NCBI GenBank assembly: GCA_050480245.1
Contig: JBCNEQ010000013.1
Source of the DNA: Anoxybacillus sp050480245
Lineage (GTDB): Bacteria; Bacillota; Bacilli; Bacillales; Anoxybacillaceae
Length of the DNA stretch: 64,000 bases
Reading direction: 5' to 3' (one strand)
The notes beneath the pieces were generated by a model. The model ran no database searches, was not told the DNA's origin, and saw only the letters and a list, made by a program, of their open reading frames with translations. This document shows, piece after piece, positions 1 to 8,285 of the stretch (its first letter is position 1; every line of letters begins with the position of its first letter). The position numbers and the translations under genes are program-made.

Positions 1-76
1 GAGCCATTAGCTCAGCAGGTAGAGCATCTGACTTTTAATCAGAGGGTCGGAGGTTCGAGTCCTCCATGGCTCACCA
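1..76 (+). tRNA. tRNA-Lys (TTT)
   Basis: Complete cloverleaf with anticodon TTT in loop CTTTTAA and encoded CCA at 74-76. First of 17 tRNAs; the gene begins at the first base of the window. Confidence 0.95.
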
Positions 77-80
77 TGAT

Positions 81-161
81 GCGGGTGTGGCGGAATTGGC
101 AGACGCACCAGACTTAGGATCTGGCGCCTCTGGCGTGGGGGTTCAAGTCCCTCCACCCGCA
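81..161 (+). tRNA. tRNA-Leu (TAG)
   Basis: Long variable arm as in class II tRNAs; anticodon TAG. CCA is not encoded. Confidence 0.95.
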
Positions 162-165
162 TAAT

Positions 166-240
166 GCGGAAGTAGTTCAGTGGTAGAACACCACCTTGCC
201 AAGGTGGGGGTCGCGGGTTCGAGTCCCGTCTTCCGCTCCA
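166..240 (+). tRNA. tRNA-Gly (GCC)
   Basis: Cloverleaf with anticodon loop TTGCCAA; CCA encoded at 238-240. Confidence 0.95.
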
Positions 241-249
241 ATATGCCAT

Positions 250-335
250 GCCGGGGTGGCGGAATTGGCAGACGCACAGGACTTAAAATCCTGCGGTAGG
301 TGACTACCGTGCCGGTTCGAGTCCGGCCCTCGGCA
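250..335 (+). tRNA. tRNA-Leu (TAA)
   Basis: Long variable arm; anticodon loop CTTAAAA gives TAA. CCA is not encoded. Confidence 0.95.
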
Positions 336-343
336 CTTTATAT

Positions 344-420
344 GCGCCCGTAGCTCAATTGGATAGAGCATCTGACTACGGATCAGAAGGTTAGGGGTTC
401 GAATCCTCTCGGGCGCGCCA
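344..420 (+). tRNA. tRNA-Arg (ACG)
   Basis: Anticodon loop CTACGGA; A34 is expected to be edited to inosine by TadA. CCA encoded. Confidence 0.95.
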
Positions 421-440
421 TGTTTATATCATCATGAGGA

Positions 441-517
441 CGGGAAGTAGCTCAGCTTGGTAGAGCACATGGTTTGGGACCATGGGGTCGCAGGTTCGAA
501 TCCTGTCTTCCCGACCA
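441..517 (+). tRNA. tRNA-Pro (TGG)
   Basis: Anticodon loop TTTGGGA; CCA encoded at 515-517. Confidence 0.95.
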
Positions 518-524
518 TTTTTAA

Positions 525-600
525 GGGGCCTTAGCTCAGCTGGGAGAGCGCCTGCTTTGCACGCAGGAGGTCATCGGTTCGATCCCGATAGGCTCCACCA
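525..600 (+). tRNA. tRNA-Ala (TGC)
   Basis: Anticodon loop TTTGCAC; CCA encoded at 598-600. Confidence 0.95.
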
Positions 601-613
601 TATTTCTTATAAT

Positions 614-687
614 GGCGGCGTAGCTCAGCTGGCTAGAGCGTACGGTTCATACCCGTAAGGTCGGGGGTTCGATTCCCTCCGCCGCTA
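614..687 (+). tRNA. tRNA-Met (CAT), elongator
   Basis: Anticodon loop TTCATAC. The acceptor stem is fully paired, so it is not the initiator type. CCA is not encoded. Confidence 0.9.
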
Positions 688-695
688 CTAGCTTA

Positions 696-772
696 GGACC
701 TTTAGCTCAGCTGGTTAGAGCAGACGGCTCATAACCGTCCGGTCGTAGGTTCGAGTCCTACAAGGTCCACCA
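696..772 (+). tRNA. tRNA-Ile2 (CAT, lysidine-modified)
   Basis: A second CAT tRNA with loop CTCATAA, the form typical of tRNA-Ile2, whose C34 becomes lysidine through TilS. The Ile rather than Met assignment rests on similarity of the loop and stem to Bacillus tRNA-Ile2. CCA encoded. Confidence 0.85.
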
Positions 773-786
773 TGTTCATATTATAC

Positions 787-879
787 GGAGGAGTACCCAA
801 GTCTGGCTGAAGGGGTCGGTCTTGAAAACCGAGAGGCGTCGAAAGGCGCGCGGGGGTTCGAATCCCTCCTCCTCCGCCA
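787..879 (+). tRNA. tRNA-Ser (TGA)
   Basis: Long variable arm; anticodon loop CTTGAAA. CCA encoded at 877-879. Confidence 0.95.
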
Positions 880-907
880 TATGTAGTTTCATATTGCCTT
901 ATGTTAT

Positions 908-980
<73 letters not shown>

Positions 981-987
981 TCATTGT

Positions 988-1064
988 GGCGGCTATGGCG
1001 AAGTGGTTAACGCACCAGATTGTGGCTCTGGCATTCGTGGGTTCGATTCCCACTAGTCGCCCCA
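988..1064 (+). tRNA. tRNA-His (GTG)
   Basis: Anticodon loop TTGTGGC. The gene encodes the extra 5' G at 988 opposite C at 1061, the tRNA-His identity pair. CCA at 1062-1064. Confidence 0.95.
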
Positions 1065-1083
1065 TCACATTTATTTTAATTGT

Positions 1084-1154
1084 GCGGGTGTAGTTTAGTG
1101 GTAAAACCTCAGCCTTCCAAGCTGATGTCGTGGGTTCGATTCCCATCACCCGCT
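1084..1154 (+). tRNA. tRNA-Gly (TCC)
   Basis: Anticodon loop CTTCCAA; CCA is not encoded. Confidence 0.95.
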
Positions 1155-1159
1155 TACGT

Positions 1160-1233
<74 letters not shown>

Positions 1234-1262
1234 TTTGTCTTCCTAAATACTTACGTTTTTAT

Positions 1263-1337
1263 TCCGCAGTAGCTCAGTGGTAGAGCACTCGGCTGTTAAC
1301 CGAGCGGTCGTAGGTTCGAATCCTACCTGCGGAGCCA
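1263..1337 (+). tRNA. tRNA-Asn (GTT)
   Basis: Anticodon loop CTGTTAA; CCA encoded. Confidence 0.95.
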
Positions 1338-1340
1338 TTT

Positions 1341-1433
1341 GGAGAAGTACCCAAGTGGCTGAAGGGGACGGTTTGCTAAACCGTTAGGTCGCTTTTTTGC
1401 GGCGCGCGGGTTCAAATCCCGCCTTCTCCGCCA
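1341..1433 (+). tRNA. tRNA-Ser (GCT)
   Basis: Long variable arm; anticodon loop TTGCTAA. CCA encoded. Only three bases separate it from the preceding tRNA-Asn. Confidence 0.95.
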
Positions 1434-1444
1434 TTGCCACATAC

Positions 1445-1516
1445 GGCCCGTTGGTCAAGTGGTTAAGACACCGCCCTTTCACGGCGGTAACACGGGTTCG
1501 AATCCCGTACGGGTCA
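1445..1516 (+). tRNA. tRNA-Glu (TTC)
   Basis: Anticodon loop CTTTCAC; CCA is not encoded. Last tRNA of the cluster, followed four bases later by a strong terminator. Confidence 0.95.
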
Positions 1517-1520
1517 CTAT

Positions 1521-1560
1521 AAAAAGGACATCTCATAATTGATATGGGATGTCCTTTTTA
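1521..1560. terminator. terminator of the tRNA cluster
   Basis: Hairpin AAAAAGGACATC / GATGTCCTTTTT. A-rich and T-rich arms make it usable from both sides, so it can also end the convergent cation efflux gene. Confidence 0.85.
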
Positions 1561-1574
1561 CATTTTGCTCAAAT

Positions 1575-2501
1575 TTATTTTTTGTCTAAAAATTGTTTCC
1601 CGTATTCACCATGTGGGTGAATAGATGGATGTTCGACTTGAACTGTGACATGTGAGAGATTATATCGTTCTTTTAACATTTCATTAATGGCTAAAACGAT
1701 GCGAAATGGTTCGATATGTTCGTTAATGAGAACGTGTGTAGTAAGGGAATAATGATCAGTCGAAATGGCCCAAATATGCAATTCATGCACATCTTCTACT
1801 CCTTCGATAGAAAGAATATCAGAACGAATGCGTTCGATATCAAATTGATGTGGAACAGCGTCCATCAGAATAAAGTACGACTCACGGACAATTTTTGCCC
1901 CACCTATAAAAATAATTGCCCCAATGACTATGCTGATCAGTGGATCGAAAATATATAGTTTCGTAAAGTAAATCAAAATTGCTGAAATGATGACACCAAT
2001 GGAACTGAGCAAATCGCCAATGAAATGCCATAAGGCGCTTTTTACATTTAAATTTTCTTCTTCTTTCATACTTCTGCTTAAAACGATGGTTAATACGAGA
2101 TTGACAACAAATCCAATCGTTGCGATTGTTAGCATGAAGGAAAACTCGATGTTTTCAGGATGAACGAAGCGACGAATTCCTTCAATGAAAATACCAATAG
2201 CAATGATCACAAGTGCGAGACCATTTAAAAATGAGGCGATAATTTCGAAACGTAAATAGCCAAACGTAAATGTTTTGTTCGAGGGACGAGAAGCAAGATG
2301 GATGGCGACCATGCTTAAACTTAACGCAATTACATCAGATGCCATATGTGCCGAGTCTGACAATAAAGCAAGGGAATTTGATAAAATGCCCCCTATGACT
2401 TCCACAATCGTGAAAAAAGCGGTTAATAATAATGTCGTCCAAAGTGCTTTTTTTGATGTTGTCTGCACTTTTATATGTGGCAAATGATGAAAATCGTACA
2501 T
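1575..2501 (-). CDS. cation diffusion facilitator (Zn/Co/Cd efflux, CzcD type)
   Basis: Membrane antiporter of the CDF family, exporting Zn(II) and related divalent metals in exchange for protons. The 308-aa protein has a His-rich N-terminus (HHLPH), about six hydrophobic segments and a cytoplasmic C-terminal domain. The family's intramembrane metal site is visible as H52-x3-D56 in helix 2 (HMASD) and a second H-x3-D (HFIGD) in helix 5. Length is normal for the family. The start follows a G-rich ribosome site. It is monocistronic, convergent with the tRNA cluster. A perfect palindrome at 2576-2591 in its AT-rich upstream region could be an operator for a metal sensor. Exact metal specificity cannot be read from the sequence. 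Confidence 0.9.
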   Translation of the reverse strand: MYDFHHLPHIKVQTTSKKALWTTLLLTAFFTIVEVIGGILSNSLALLSDSAHMASDVIALSLSMVAIHLASRPSNKTFTFGYLRFEIIASFLNGLALVIIAIGIFIEGIRRFVHPENIEFSFMLTIATIGFVVNLVLTIVLSRSMKEEENLNVKSALWHFIGDLLSSIGVIISAILIYFTKLYIFDPLISIVIGAIIFIGGAKIVRESYFILMDAVPHQFDIERIRSDILSIEGVEDVHELHIWAISTDHYSLTTHVLINEHIEPFRIVLAINEMLKERYNLSHVTVQVEHPSIHPHGEYGKQFLDKK

Positions 2502-2575
2502 ATAAACACCCCCATTATTATTTATAATAAATATAAAAAAATATAAAAAATAATTACTATAAAATATTATATATA

Positions 2576-2591
2576 ATTATCATTTGATAAT
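2576..2591. promoter_or_regulatory. palindrome upstream of the CDF gene (possible operator)
   Basis: ATTATCA-TT-TGATAAT is a perfect 7-2-7 inverted repeat in the 268-bp gap between the divergent CDF and glgB genes. It lies about 75 bp from the CDF start. Its spacing and composition suit a dimeric repressor; the protein is unknown. The rest of this gap is AT-rich with nothing else recognisable. Confidence 0.4.
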
Positions 2592-2769
2592 CAAACGACA
2601 ATTTTATGGACGTTCGTATTGATTTTCATTTCGCCACATTTAGCATGTGATTTGTTGAACATTGTCGGAAAATATCTTAATTTTCTTACAGGAATTTTAT
2701 ATGACCTAGTGTAATATATTCAGTACGGAATTGTTTTCGTACTCAATACAAGAAAGGATGGATGAACAT

Positions 2770-4704
2770 TTGTTGACAATGAGCCCAACCGATTTGCAGA
2801 TGCATTTGTTTCATGAAGGAACATTTTATCAAAGCTATCAACTATTTGGGGCACATATCATAAAACAAAGTGGAATGATCACAACACGTTTTTGTGTATG
2901 GGCGCCGCACGCAAAAGAAGTTCGTCTCGTTGGGACTTTTAATCATTGGAACGGGGAGCAATATAAATTAGAAAAAATAAACGACCAAGGAGTATGGATG
3001 ATTGTTGTTCCTGAAAATTTAGAAGGGCATTTATATAAATACGAAATCATAACAAAAGATGGACGCACGCTTCTTAAAGCAGATCCATATGCTTTTTATG
3101 CAGAAGAACGCCCTCACACCGCCTCGATTGTATATCAGTTAGAAGGATATAAATGGAACGATCAAGCGTGGCAAAGAAAAAAGAAACGTAAACCCATTTA
3201 TGATCAACCGCTGTTTATTTATGAAGTCCATTTTGGTACGTGGAAAAAGAAAAATGACGGACAGTTTTATACATATACGGAGATGGCAGACGAGTTAATT
3301 CCTTATGTCGTTGAACATGGATTTACTCATATCGAACTGTTGCCGCTTATCGAGCATCCGCTAGACCGTTCATGGGGATATCAAGGGACGGGTTACTATG
3401 CCGCGACAAGCCGTTATGGAACGCCGCACGATCTCATGTATTTTATTGATCGTTGTCACCAAGAAGGAATTGGTGTCATTTTAGATTGGGTTCCTGGACA
3501 TTTTTGTAAAGATGCACATGGACTATATATGTTTGACGGTGAGCCAACATATGAATATATGAATATGCAAGATCGTGAAAATATTGTTTGGGGAACAGCA
3601 AATTTCGATTTAGGAAAGCCAGAAGTGCATAGTTTTTTAATTTCGAACGCTTTATTTTGGTTGGAGCATTACCATATTGACGGTTTTCGTGTTGATGCGG
3701 TTGCGAATATGCTTTATTGGCCAAATAGCGACGTACTGCATCCAAACCCATATGCGATTTCATTTTTAAAAAAATTAAACGAAGTTGTGTTTGCTTTTGA
3801 TTCAGATGTGTTAATGATTGCCGAAGACTCGACTGATTGGCCGAAAGTGACAGCACCGACGTATGATGGGGGTTTAGGATTTAACTACAAATGGAATATG
3901 GGCTGGATGAACGATGTGTTAAGTTATATGAAAACGAGCGTGAATGAACGGAAACATATGCATCATAAAATGACGTTTTCATTGTTGTATGCTTATACGG
4001 AAAACTTTATTTTGCCTTTATCCCATGATGAAGTGGTGCACGGAAAAAAATCATTACTAAATAAAATGCCAGGTGATTACTGGGATAAATTTGCTCAACT
4101 TCGTCTACTTTATGGATATTTCATGACGCATCCAGGAAAAAAACTGTTGTTTATGGGGGGAGAGTTTGGACAATTTGATGAGTGGAAAGATTTAGAACAG
4201 CTCGATTGGATGTTATTTGATTTTGATATGCACCGAAAAATGGATGATTACGTGAAATCCCTCACGCATTTTTATAAAAAGCAAAAAGCATTATATGAAT
4301 GTGATCATGATCCAAGTGGATTTGAGTGGATTGATGTCAACAACGCTGAGCAAAGTATTTTTTCTTTTATTCGGCGAGGTAAAAAAGAAGAAGACGTGTT
4401 AATTGTCGTTTGTAATTTTACAAATGTCGTGTACGACGATTACAAAATTGGCGTGCCAATGCCTACGTCGTATCGAGAAGTATTCAATAGTGATGATGTC
4501 ATGTACGGTGGTGCTGGGCATATAAACAAAAAGCCGCTTGTCGCATACGAAGAACCATATCATGGGAAGCCGTATCATATTCGCATGACCATTCCACCGT
4601 ATGCCATAACGATTTTACGTCCAACAAGAAAAAGGGAGGGAAAGGAAAGCGATGGTACGAAAAAAGTGCGTCGCTATGCTACTCGCAGGGGGACAGGGGA
4701 GTAG
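2770..4704 (+). CDS. glgB: 1,4-alpha-glucan branching enzyme
   Basis: Makes alpha-1,6 branch points in glycogen by cutting and re-attaching alpha-1,4 chains. An N-terminal CBM48-like domain precedes a GH13 barrel. The catalytic residues are recognisable in GFRVDAVAN (nucleophile Asp), MIAEDSTDW (acid/base Glu) and LSHDEVVHG (third acid). First gene of glgBCDAP. The start is uncertain. The open frame extends to a TTG at 2731, but an AGGA ribosome site at 2755-2758 fits TTG 2770 (or 2773), giving about 644 aa, close to other Bacillus GlgB. The 3' end overlaps glgC by 53 nt in another frame, so the last residues are a lysine/arginine-rich extension. Confidence 0.93.
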   Translation: MLTMSPTDLQMHLFHEGTFYQSYQLFGAHIIKQSGMITTRFCVWAPHAKEVRLVGTFNHWNGEQYKLEKINDQGVWMIVVPENLEGHLYKYEIITKDGRTLLKADPYAFYAEERPHTASIVYQLEGYKWNDQAWQRKKKRKPIYDQPLFIYEVHFGTWKKKNDGQFYTYTEMADELIPYVVEHGFTHIELLPLIEHPLDRSWGYQGTGYYAATSRYGTPHDLMYFIDRCHQEGIGVILDWVPGHFCKDAHGLYMFDGEPTYEYMNMQDRENIVWGTANFDLGKPEVHSFLISNALFWLEHYHIDGFRVDAVANMLYWPNSDVLHPNPYAISFLKKLNEVVFAFDSDVLMIAEDSTDWPKVTAPTYDGGLGFNYKWNMGWMNDVLSYMKTSVNERKHMHHKMTFSLLYAYTENFILPLSHDEVVHGKKSLLNKMPGDYWDKFAQLRLLYGYFMTHPGKKLLFMGGEFGQFDEWKDLEQLDWMLFDFDMHRKMDDYVKSLTHFYKKQKALYECDHDPSGFEWIDVNNAEQSIFSFIRRGKKEEDVLIVVCNFTNVVYDDYKIGVPMPTSYREVFNSDDVMYGGAGHINKKPLVAYEEPYHGKPYHIRMTIPPYAITILRPTRKREGKESDGTKKVRRYATRRGTGE

Positions 4705-5824
4705 ACTAAGTTTATTGACAAAAAATTTAGCTAAGCCAGCTGTTCCGTTTGGTGGGAAATATCGGATTATTGATTTTACATTAAGCAATTGTGCTAATTC
4801 TGGCATTGATACCGTTGGGGTGCTCACTCAATATCAGCCGTTGGAGCTAAATACGTATATTGGGATTGGAAGTGCATGGGACTTGGATCGGAAAAACGGA
4901 GGGGTAACGGTTCTCCCCCCATATGCTGAGTTGTCAGAAATGCGATGGTATAAAGGGACAGCAAATGCAATTTATCAAAACTTAAACTATTTGAAACAGT
5001 ATGATCCAGAGCATGTGCTCATTCTTTCTGGCGATCATATTTATAAAATGAACTATGCGGATATGTTGCAATATCATATTGAGAAAAAGGCCGATGTGAC
5101 GATTTCTGTCATTGAAGTGTCGTGGGAAGAAGCGAGTCGCTTTGGAATTATGAACACAAATGAAGATATGGAAATTATAGAGTTTGAAGAAAAACCAGCG
5201 CATCCGAAAAACAATTTAGCGTCTATGGGCATTTATATTTTTAAATGGTCTGTTTTAAAAGAGTATTTGGAAATGGACAATCGAAATGATCGCTCGAGCC
5301 ATGACTTTGGCAAAGATATCATTCCTTTGCTGATCAATGAAAAGAAGCGGCTTGTTGCTTACCCATTTAAAGGATATTGGAAAGATGTCGGAACGGTAAA
5401 AAGTTTATGGGAAGCGAATATGGATTTACTTGAAGATACCCCGGCATTAAATTTGTTTGATCATACGTGGCGTATTTATTCTGTAAACCCGAATAAACCT
5501 CCGCAATATATTGCTCCATATGCGCGAGTAAAAGAGTCTTTAGTGAATGAAGGATGCATCGTTGAAGGGAATGTAGAACATTCTGTATTGTTCCAAGGGG
5601 TGTACATTTCACAAGGTGCAACAGTAAAAGATTGTGTTGTTATGCCTAATGCGGTAATTGGGAAAAATGTATACATTGAAAAAGCGATTGTTCCGCCAAA
5701 TATGGAAATTCCGGATGGAACTTTCATTTGTGCGGATCCATATGACGGGGAAGTCATTCTTGTGACAGAGGAGCTTTTGGGACATTTTTCAGGGAGAGGG
5801 GATGAAAAAATGTGGGAAAATTAA
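4652..5824 (+). CDS. glgC: glucose-1-phosphate adenylyltransferase, catalytic subunit
   Basis: Makes ADP-glucose from glucose-1-phosphate and ATP, the committed step of glycogen synthesis. The N-terminal nucleotidyltransferase domain carries the signature LAGGQGSRL. The C-terminal third has hexapeptide repeats of the left-handed beta-helix type. Length is 390 aa. The ATG at 4652 has a purine-rich ribosome site and lies inside the end of glgB. The 3' end overlaps glgD by 13 nt, suggesting translational coupling. Activity probably requires pairing with GlgD, as in Bacillus and Geobacillus. Confidence 0.95.
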   Translation: MVRKKCVAMLLAGGQGSRLSLLTKNLAKPAVPFGGKYRIIDFTLSNCANSGIDTVGVLTQYQPLELNTYIGIGSAWDLDRKNGGVTVLPPYAELSEMRWYKGTANAIYQNLNYLKQYDPEHVLILSGDHIYKMNYADMLQYHIEKKADVTISVIEVSWEEASRFGIMNTNEDMEIIEFEEKPAHPKNNLASMGIYIFKWSVLKEYLEMDNRNDRSSHDFGKDIIPLLINEKKRLVAYPFKGYWKDVGTVKSLWEANMDLLEDTPALNLFDHTWRIYSVNPNKPPQYIAPYARVKESLVNEGCIVEGNVEHSVLFQGVYISQGATVKDCVVMPNAVIGKNVYIEKAIVPPNMEIPDGTFICADPYDGEVILVTEELLGHFSGRGDEKMWEN

Positions 5825-6834
5825 TGCTTGGGGTCATTGATGCAACGACATATAAGCGAGAAATGGATGATTTGACGATTCATCGTTCCATTGCAGCTGT
5901 TCCGTTTGCCGGACGGTATCGATTAATTGATTTTGTTTTATCAAATATGGTTAATTCCGGTATTGAAAGTGTTGCTATCTTCCCGAGGTATCAATATCGT
6001 TCGCTCATGGATCACCTTGGTTCAGGTAAAAACTGGTATCTTAATCGCAAACGTGACGGATTATTCTTTTTCCCTTCACCGGACCTTCCGATTTCTCATA
6101 TCGGTTCGTTTCAACATTTTCAGCAACATATCGACTATTTTTTACGAAGTACACAAAAGTATGCACTTATTTGTAACAGCTATACGGTGTGCAACATTGA
6201 CTATGAAGAAGTGTTACGGCGCCACATCATGAGCGAGTGCGATATTACTCGTATATGTCATCATGGTCAATCGCTCGACATGTTTATTTTAGAAACATCG
6301 TTGTTACTCGATTTGATCGCTAACCAACAAAGAAATCATTATCAAAGTATTGTTGATGTTGCCAATGATCAAACAAATGGATTAACAGTATGTGATTATG
6401 AATATGATGGGTATGTTGCGGTCATTGATAGCATCGAACGTTATTTTTATCATAGTTTAGAACTTCTTCAACCAGATGTGTGGAAACAATTGTTCTTAAA
6501 AGGAAGACCTATTTATACAAAAGTAAAAGATGAGCCACCGACAAAATATACGTCGCATGCTTGCGTGCGTAATGCAATGATCGCAAACGGATGCGTCATT
6601 GAAGGGGAAATTGAAAATAGCATTATTTCGAGATCAGTAAAAATAGGAAAAGGAACTGTTGTGAAACATAGCGTTATTATGCAAAAAAGTCAGCTCGGTG
6701 AGAATTGTTATCTTGAATATGTGATTGTTGATAAAGATGCTCGTATTGGCGACGGAGTAAAACTGATCGGGACACCGGAGCAGCCAATCGTCATTCGAAA
6801 AGGGACTATACAAGGAGCGCTGATGAAATCGTGA
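5812..6834 (+). CDS. glgD: glucose-1-phosphate adenylyltransferase-like regulatory subunit
   Basis: Paralogue of GlgC (340 aa) with a nucleotidyltransferase fold followed by hexapeptide repeats. The G-rich nucleotide-binding loop of GlgC is absent: the N-terminus reads MGKLMLGVIDATTY in place of LAGGQGSRL. It is therefore expected to be a non-catalytic or weakly catalytic partner that modulates GlgC, as known for Geobacillus GlgCD. Starts with GTG 5812 behind GGGAGAGGGG. The only nearby ATG (5802) is in the glgC frame. It overlaps glgC by 13 nt and glgA by 4 nt. Confidence 0.92.
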   Translation: MGKLMLGVIDATTYKREMDDLTIHRSIAAVPFAGRYRLIDFVLSNMVNSGIESVAIFPRYQYRSLMDHLGSGKNWYLNRKRDGLFFFPSPDLPISHIGSFQHFQQHIDYFLRSTQKYALICNSYTVCNIDYEEVLRRHIMSECDITRICHHGQSLDMFILETSLLLDLIANQQRNHYQSIVDVANDQTNGLTVCDYEYDGYVAVIDSIERYFYHSLELLQPDVWKQLFLKGRPIYTKVKDEPPTKYTSHACVRNAMIANGCVIEGEIENSIISRSVKIGKGTVVKHSVIMQKSQLGENCYLEYVIVDKDARIGDGVKLIGTPEQPIVIRKGTIQGALMKS

Positions 6835-8285
6835 AAGTATTATTTGTTGTATCAGAATGCGTACCATTTGTGAAGACAGGCGGCTTAGCTGATGTCGCTG
6901 GAGCATTGCCAAAAGAGTTAAAAAAGCTCGGGACAGATGTGCGTGTTATGTTGCCGAAATATGGCCTCATTCCACAGCATATGCGGCAAAAAATGAATAA
7001 AATTGCCGAACTTGTTGTTCGCGTTGGTTGGAGAAGACAATATTGTGGAATTGAACAATTAGAATATGAAGGAATTACGTACTATTTCGTTGACAACGAA
7101 TATTATTTCAAGCGGGATTCATTATACGGGCATTATGATGACGGCGAACGTTTTTCATACTTTTGTCGAGCCGTTCTCGACTCTCTTCCAGTCATTGATT
7201 TTCAACCGAATGTCATCCATTGTCATGATTGGCATACAGGAATGATTCCGTTTTTGTTGCGCGAAGAATATGCGAAAAGTTCATTTTATGAGCAAATGAA
7301 AACAGTATTTACAATCCATAATTTGCAATTCCAAGGTATTTTTCCACGTGACATTTTAGGGGATTTACTCAATTTAAGTGAGCGTTATTTTTCGATCGAA
7401 CATTTAGAGTTTTATGGACATGTTAGTTTTATGAAAGGGGCACTTGTCTCGGCACATATGATTACAACGGTTAGCCCGACGTATAAAGAAGAAATTCAAA
7501 CAGCGTATTATGGTGAGCGACTTGACGGGCTGTTGCGAGCGAGAAGTTCGCATTTAGTTGGAATTTTAAATGGGATTGATGATGAAATATATAATCCAAA
7601 AAAAGATCCATATATTGCAGTGCCGTACGATGTGACGACAATTGCGCGTAAAAGCATTAATAAACGAGCTCTCCAACAACATTTTTCATTGCCGTCAGAA
7701 GAAGATATTCCAATTATCGCCATTGTTTCGCGGCTCACAAAACAAAAAGGCCTAGATTTAGTGACATGTGTATTTCATGAGATCATTGCTCAAAATGTCC
7801 AAATGATCATTCTTGGAACAGGAGAATGGGAGTTTGAACATTTCTTTCATGAGATGGCGATGACATATCCAGATCGGGTTCGCGTATATATTGGATTCTC
7901 CGAACAGCTTGCTCATCAAATTTATGCTGGTGCGGACATGTTTTTAATGCCGTCACAGTTCGAACCATGTGGGCTTGGACAAATGATTGCGATGCGTTAC
8001 GGAGCTGTGCCGATCGTTCGCGAAACAGGTGGATTAAATGATACGGTACAATCTTTCAACGAATTTACGAAAGAAGGAACAGGTTTTACGTTTAAAAACT
8101 TTAATGCACATGACATGTTATATACAATTCAGCGAGCTCGTTCATTTTATGAACAAAAAGAAATATGGGAAACGATTATGAAGCAGGCAATGAGTCGCGA
8201 TTACAGTTGGGCAAAATCGGCATTTAAATACAATCAACTATACGGCGAACTAACGGCTGGGAGTGGCATCTATGTTCACGAATAA
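6831..8285 (+). CDS. glgA: glycogen synthase (ADP-glucose)
   Basis: GT5-family glycosyltransferase elongating alpha-1,4-glucan from ADP-glucose. The ADP-glucose-binding motif KTGGLADVAGALP is near the N-terminus. The C-terminal Rossmann domain carries PSQFEPCGLGQMIAMRYG. Length (484 aa) is standard. The start GTG at 6831 forms a GTGA overlap with the glgD stop, typical of coupled translation. Its end overlaps the start of glgP by 14 nt. Confidence 0.95.
   Translation: MKVLFVVSECVPFVKTGGLADVAGALPKELKKLGTDVRVMLPKYGLIPQHMRQKMNKIAELVVRVGWRRQYCGIEQLEYEGITYYFVDNEYYFKRDSLYGHYDDGERFSYFCRAVLDSLPVIDFQPNVIHCHDWHTGMIPFLLREEYAKSSFYEQMKTVFTIHNLQFQGIFPRDILGDLLNLSERYFSIEHLEFYGHVSFMKGALVSAHMITTVSPTYKEEIQTAYYGERLDGLLRARSSHLVGILNGIDDEIYNPKKDPYIAVPYDVTTIARKSINKRALQQHFSLPSEEDIPIIAIVSRLTKQKGLDLVTCVFHEIIAQNVQMIILGTGEWEFEHFFHEMAMTYPDRVRVYIGFSEQLAHQIYAGADMFLMPSQFEPCGLGQMIAMRYGAVPIVRETGGLNDTVQSFNEFTKEGTGFTFKNFNAHDMLYTIQRARSFYEQKEIWETIMKQAMSRDYSWAKSAFKYNQLYGELTAGSGIYVHE

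Noticed and set aside
3476..3856. 126-codon frame antisense to glgB
   Set aside because: No ribosome site, and composition is that of a shadow of the glgB codons; glgB is unambiguous here.
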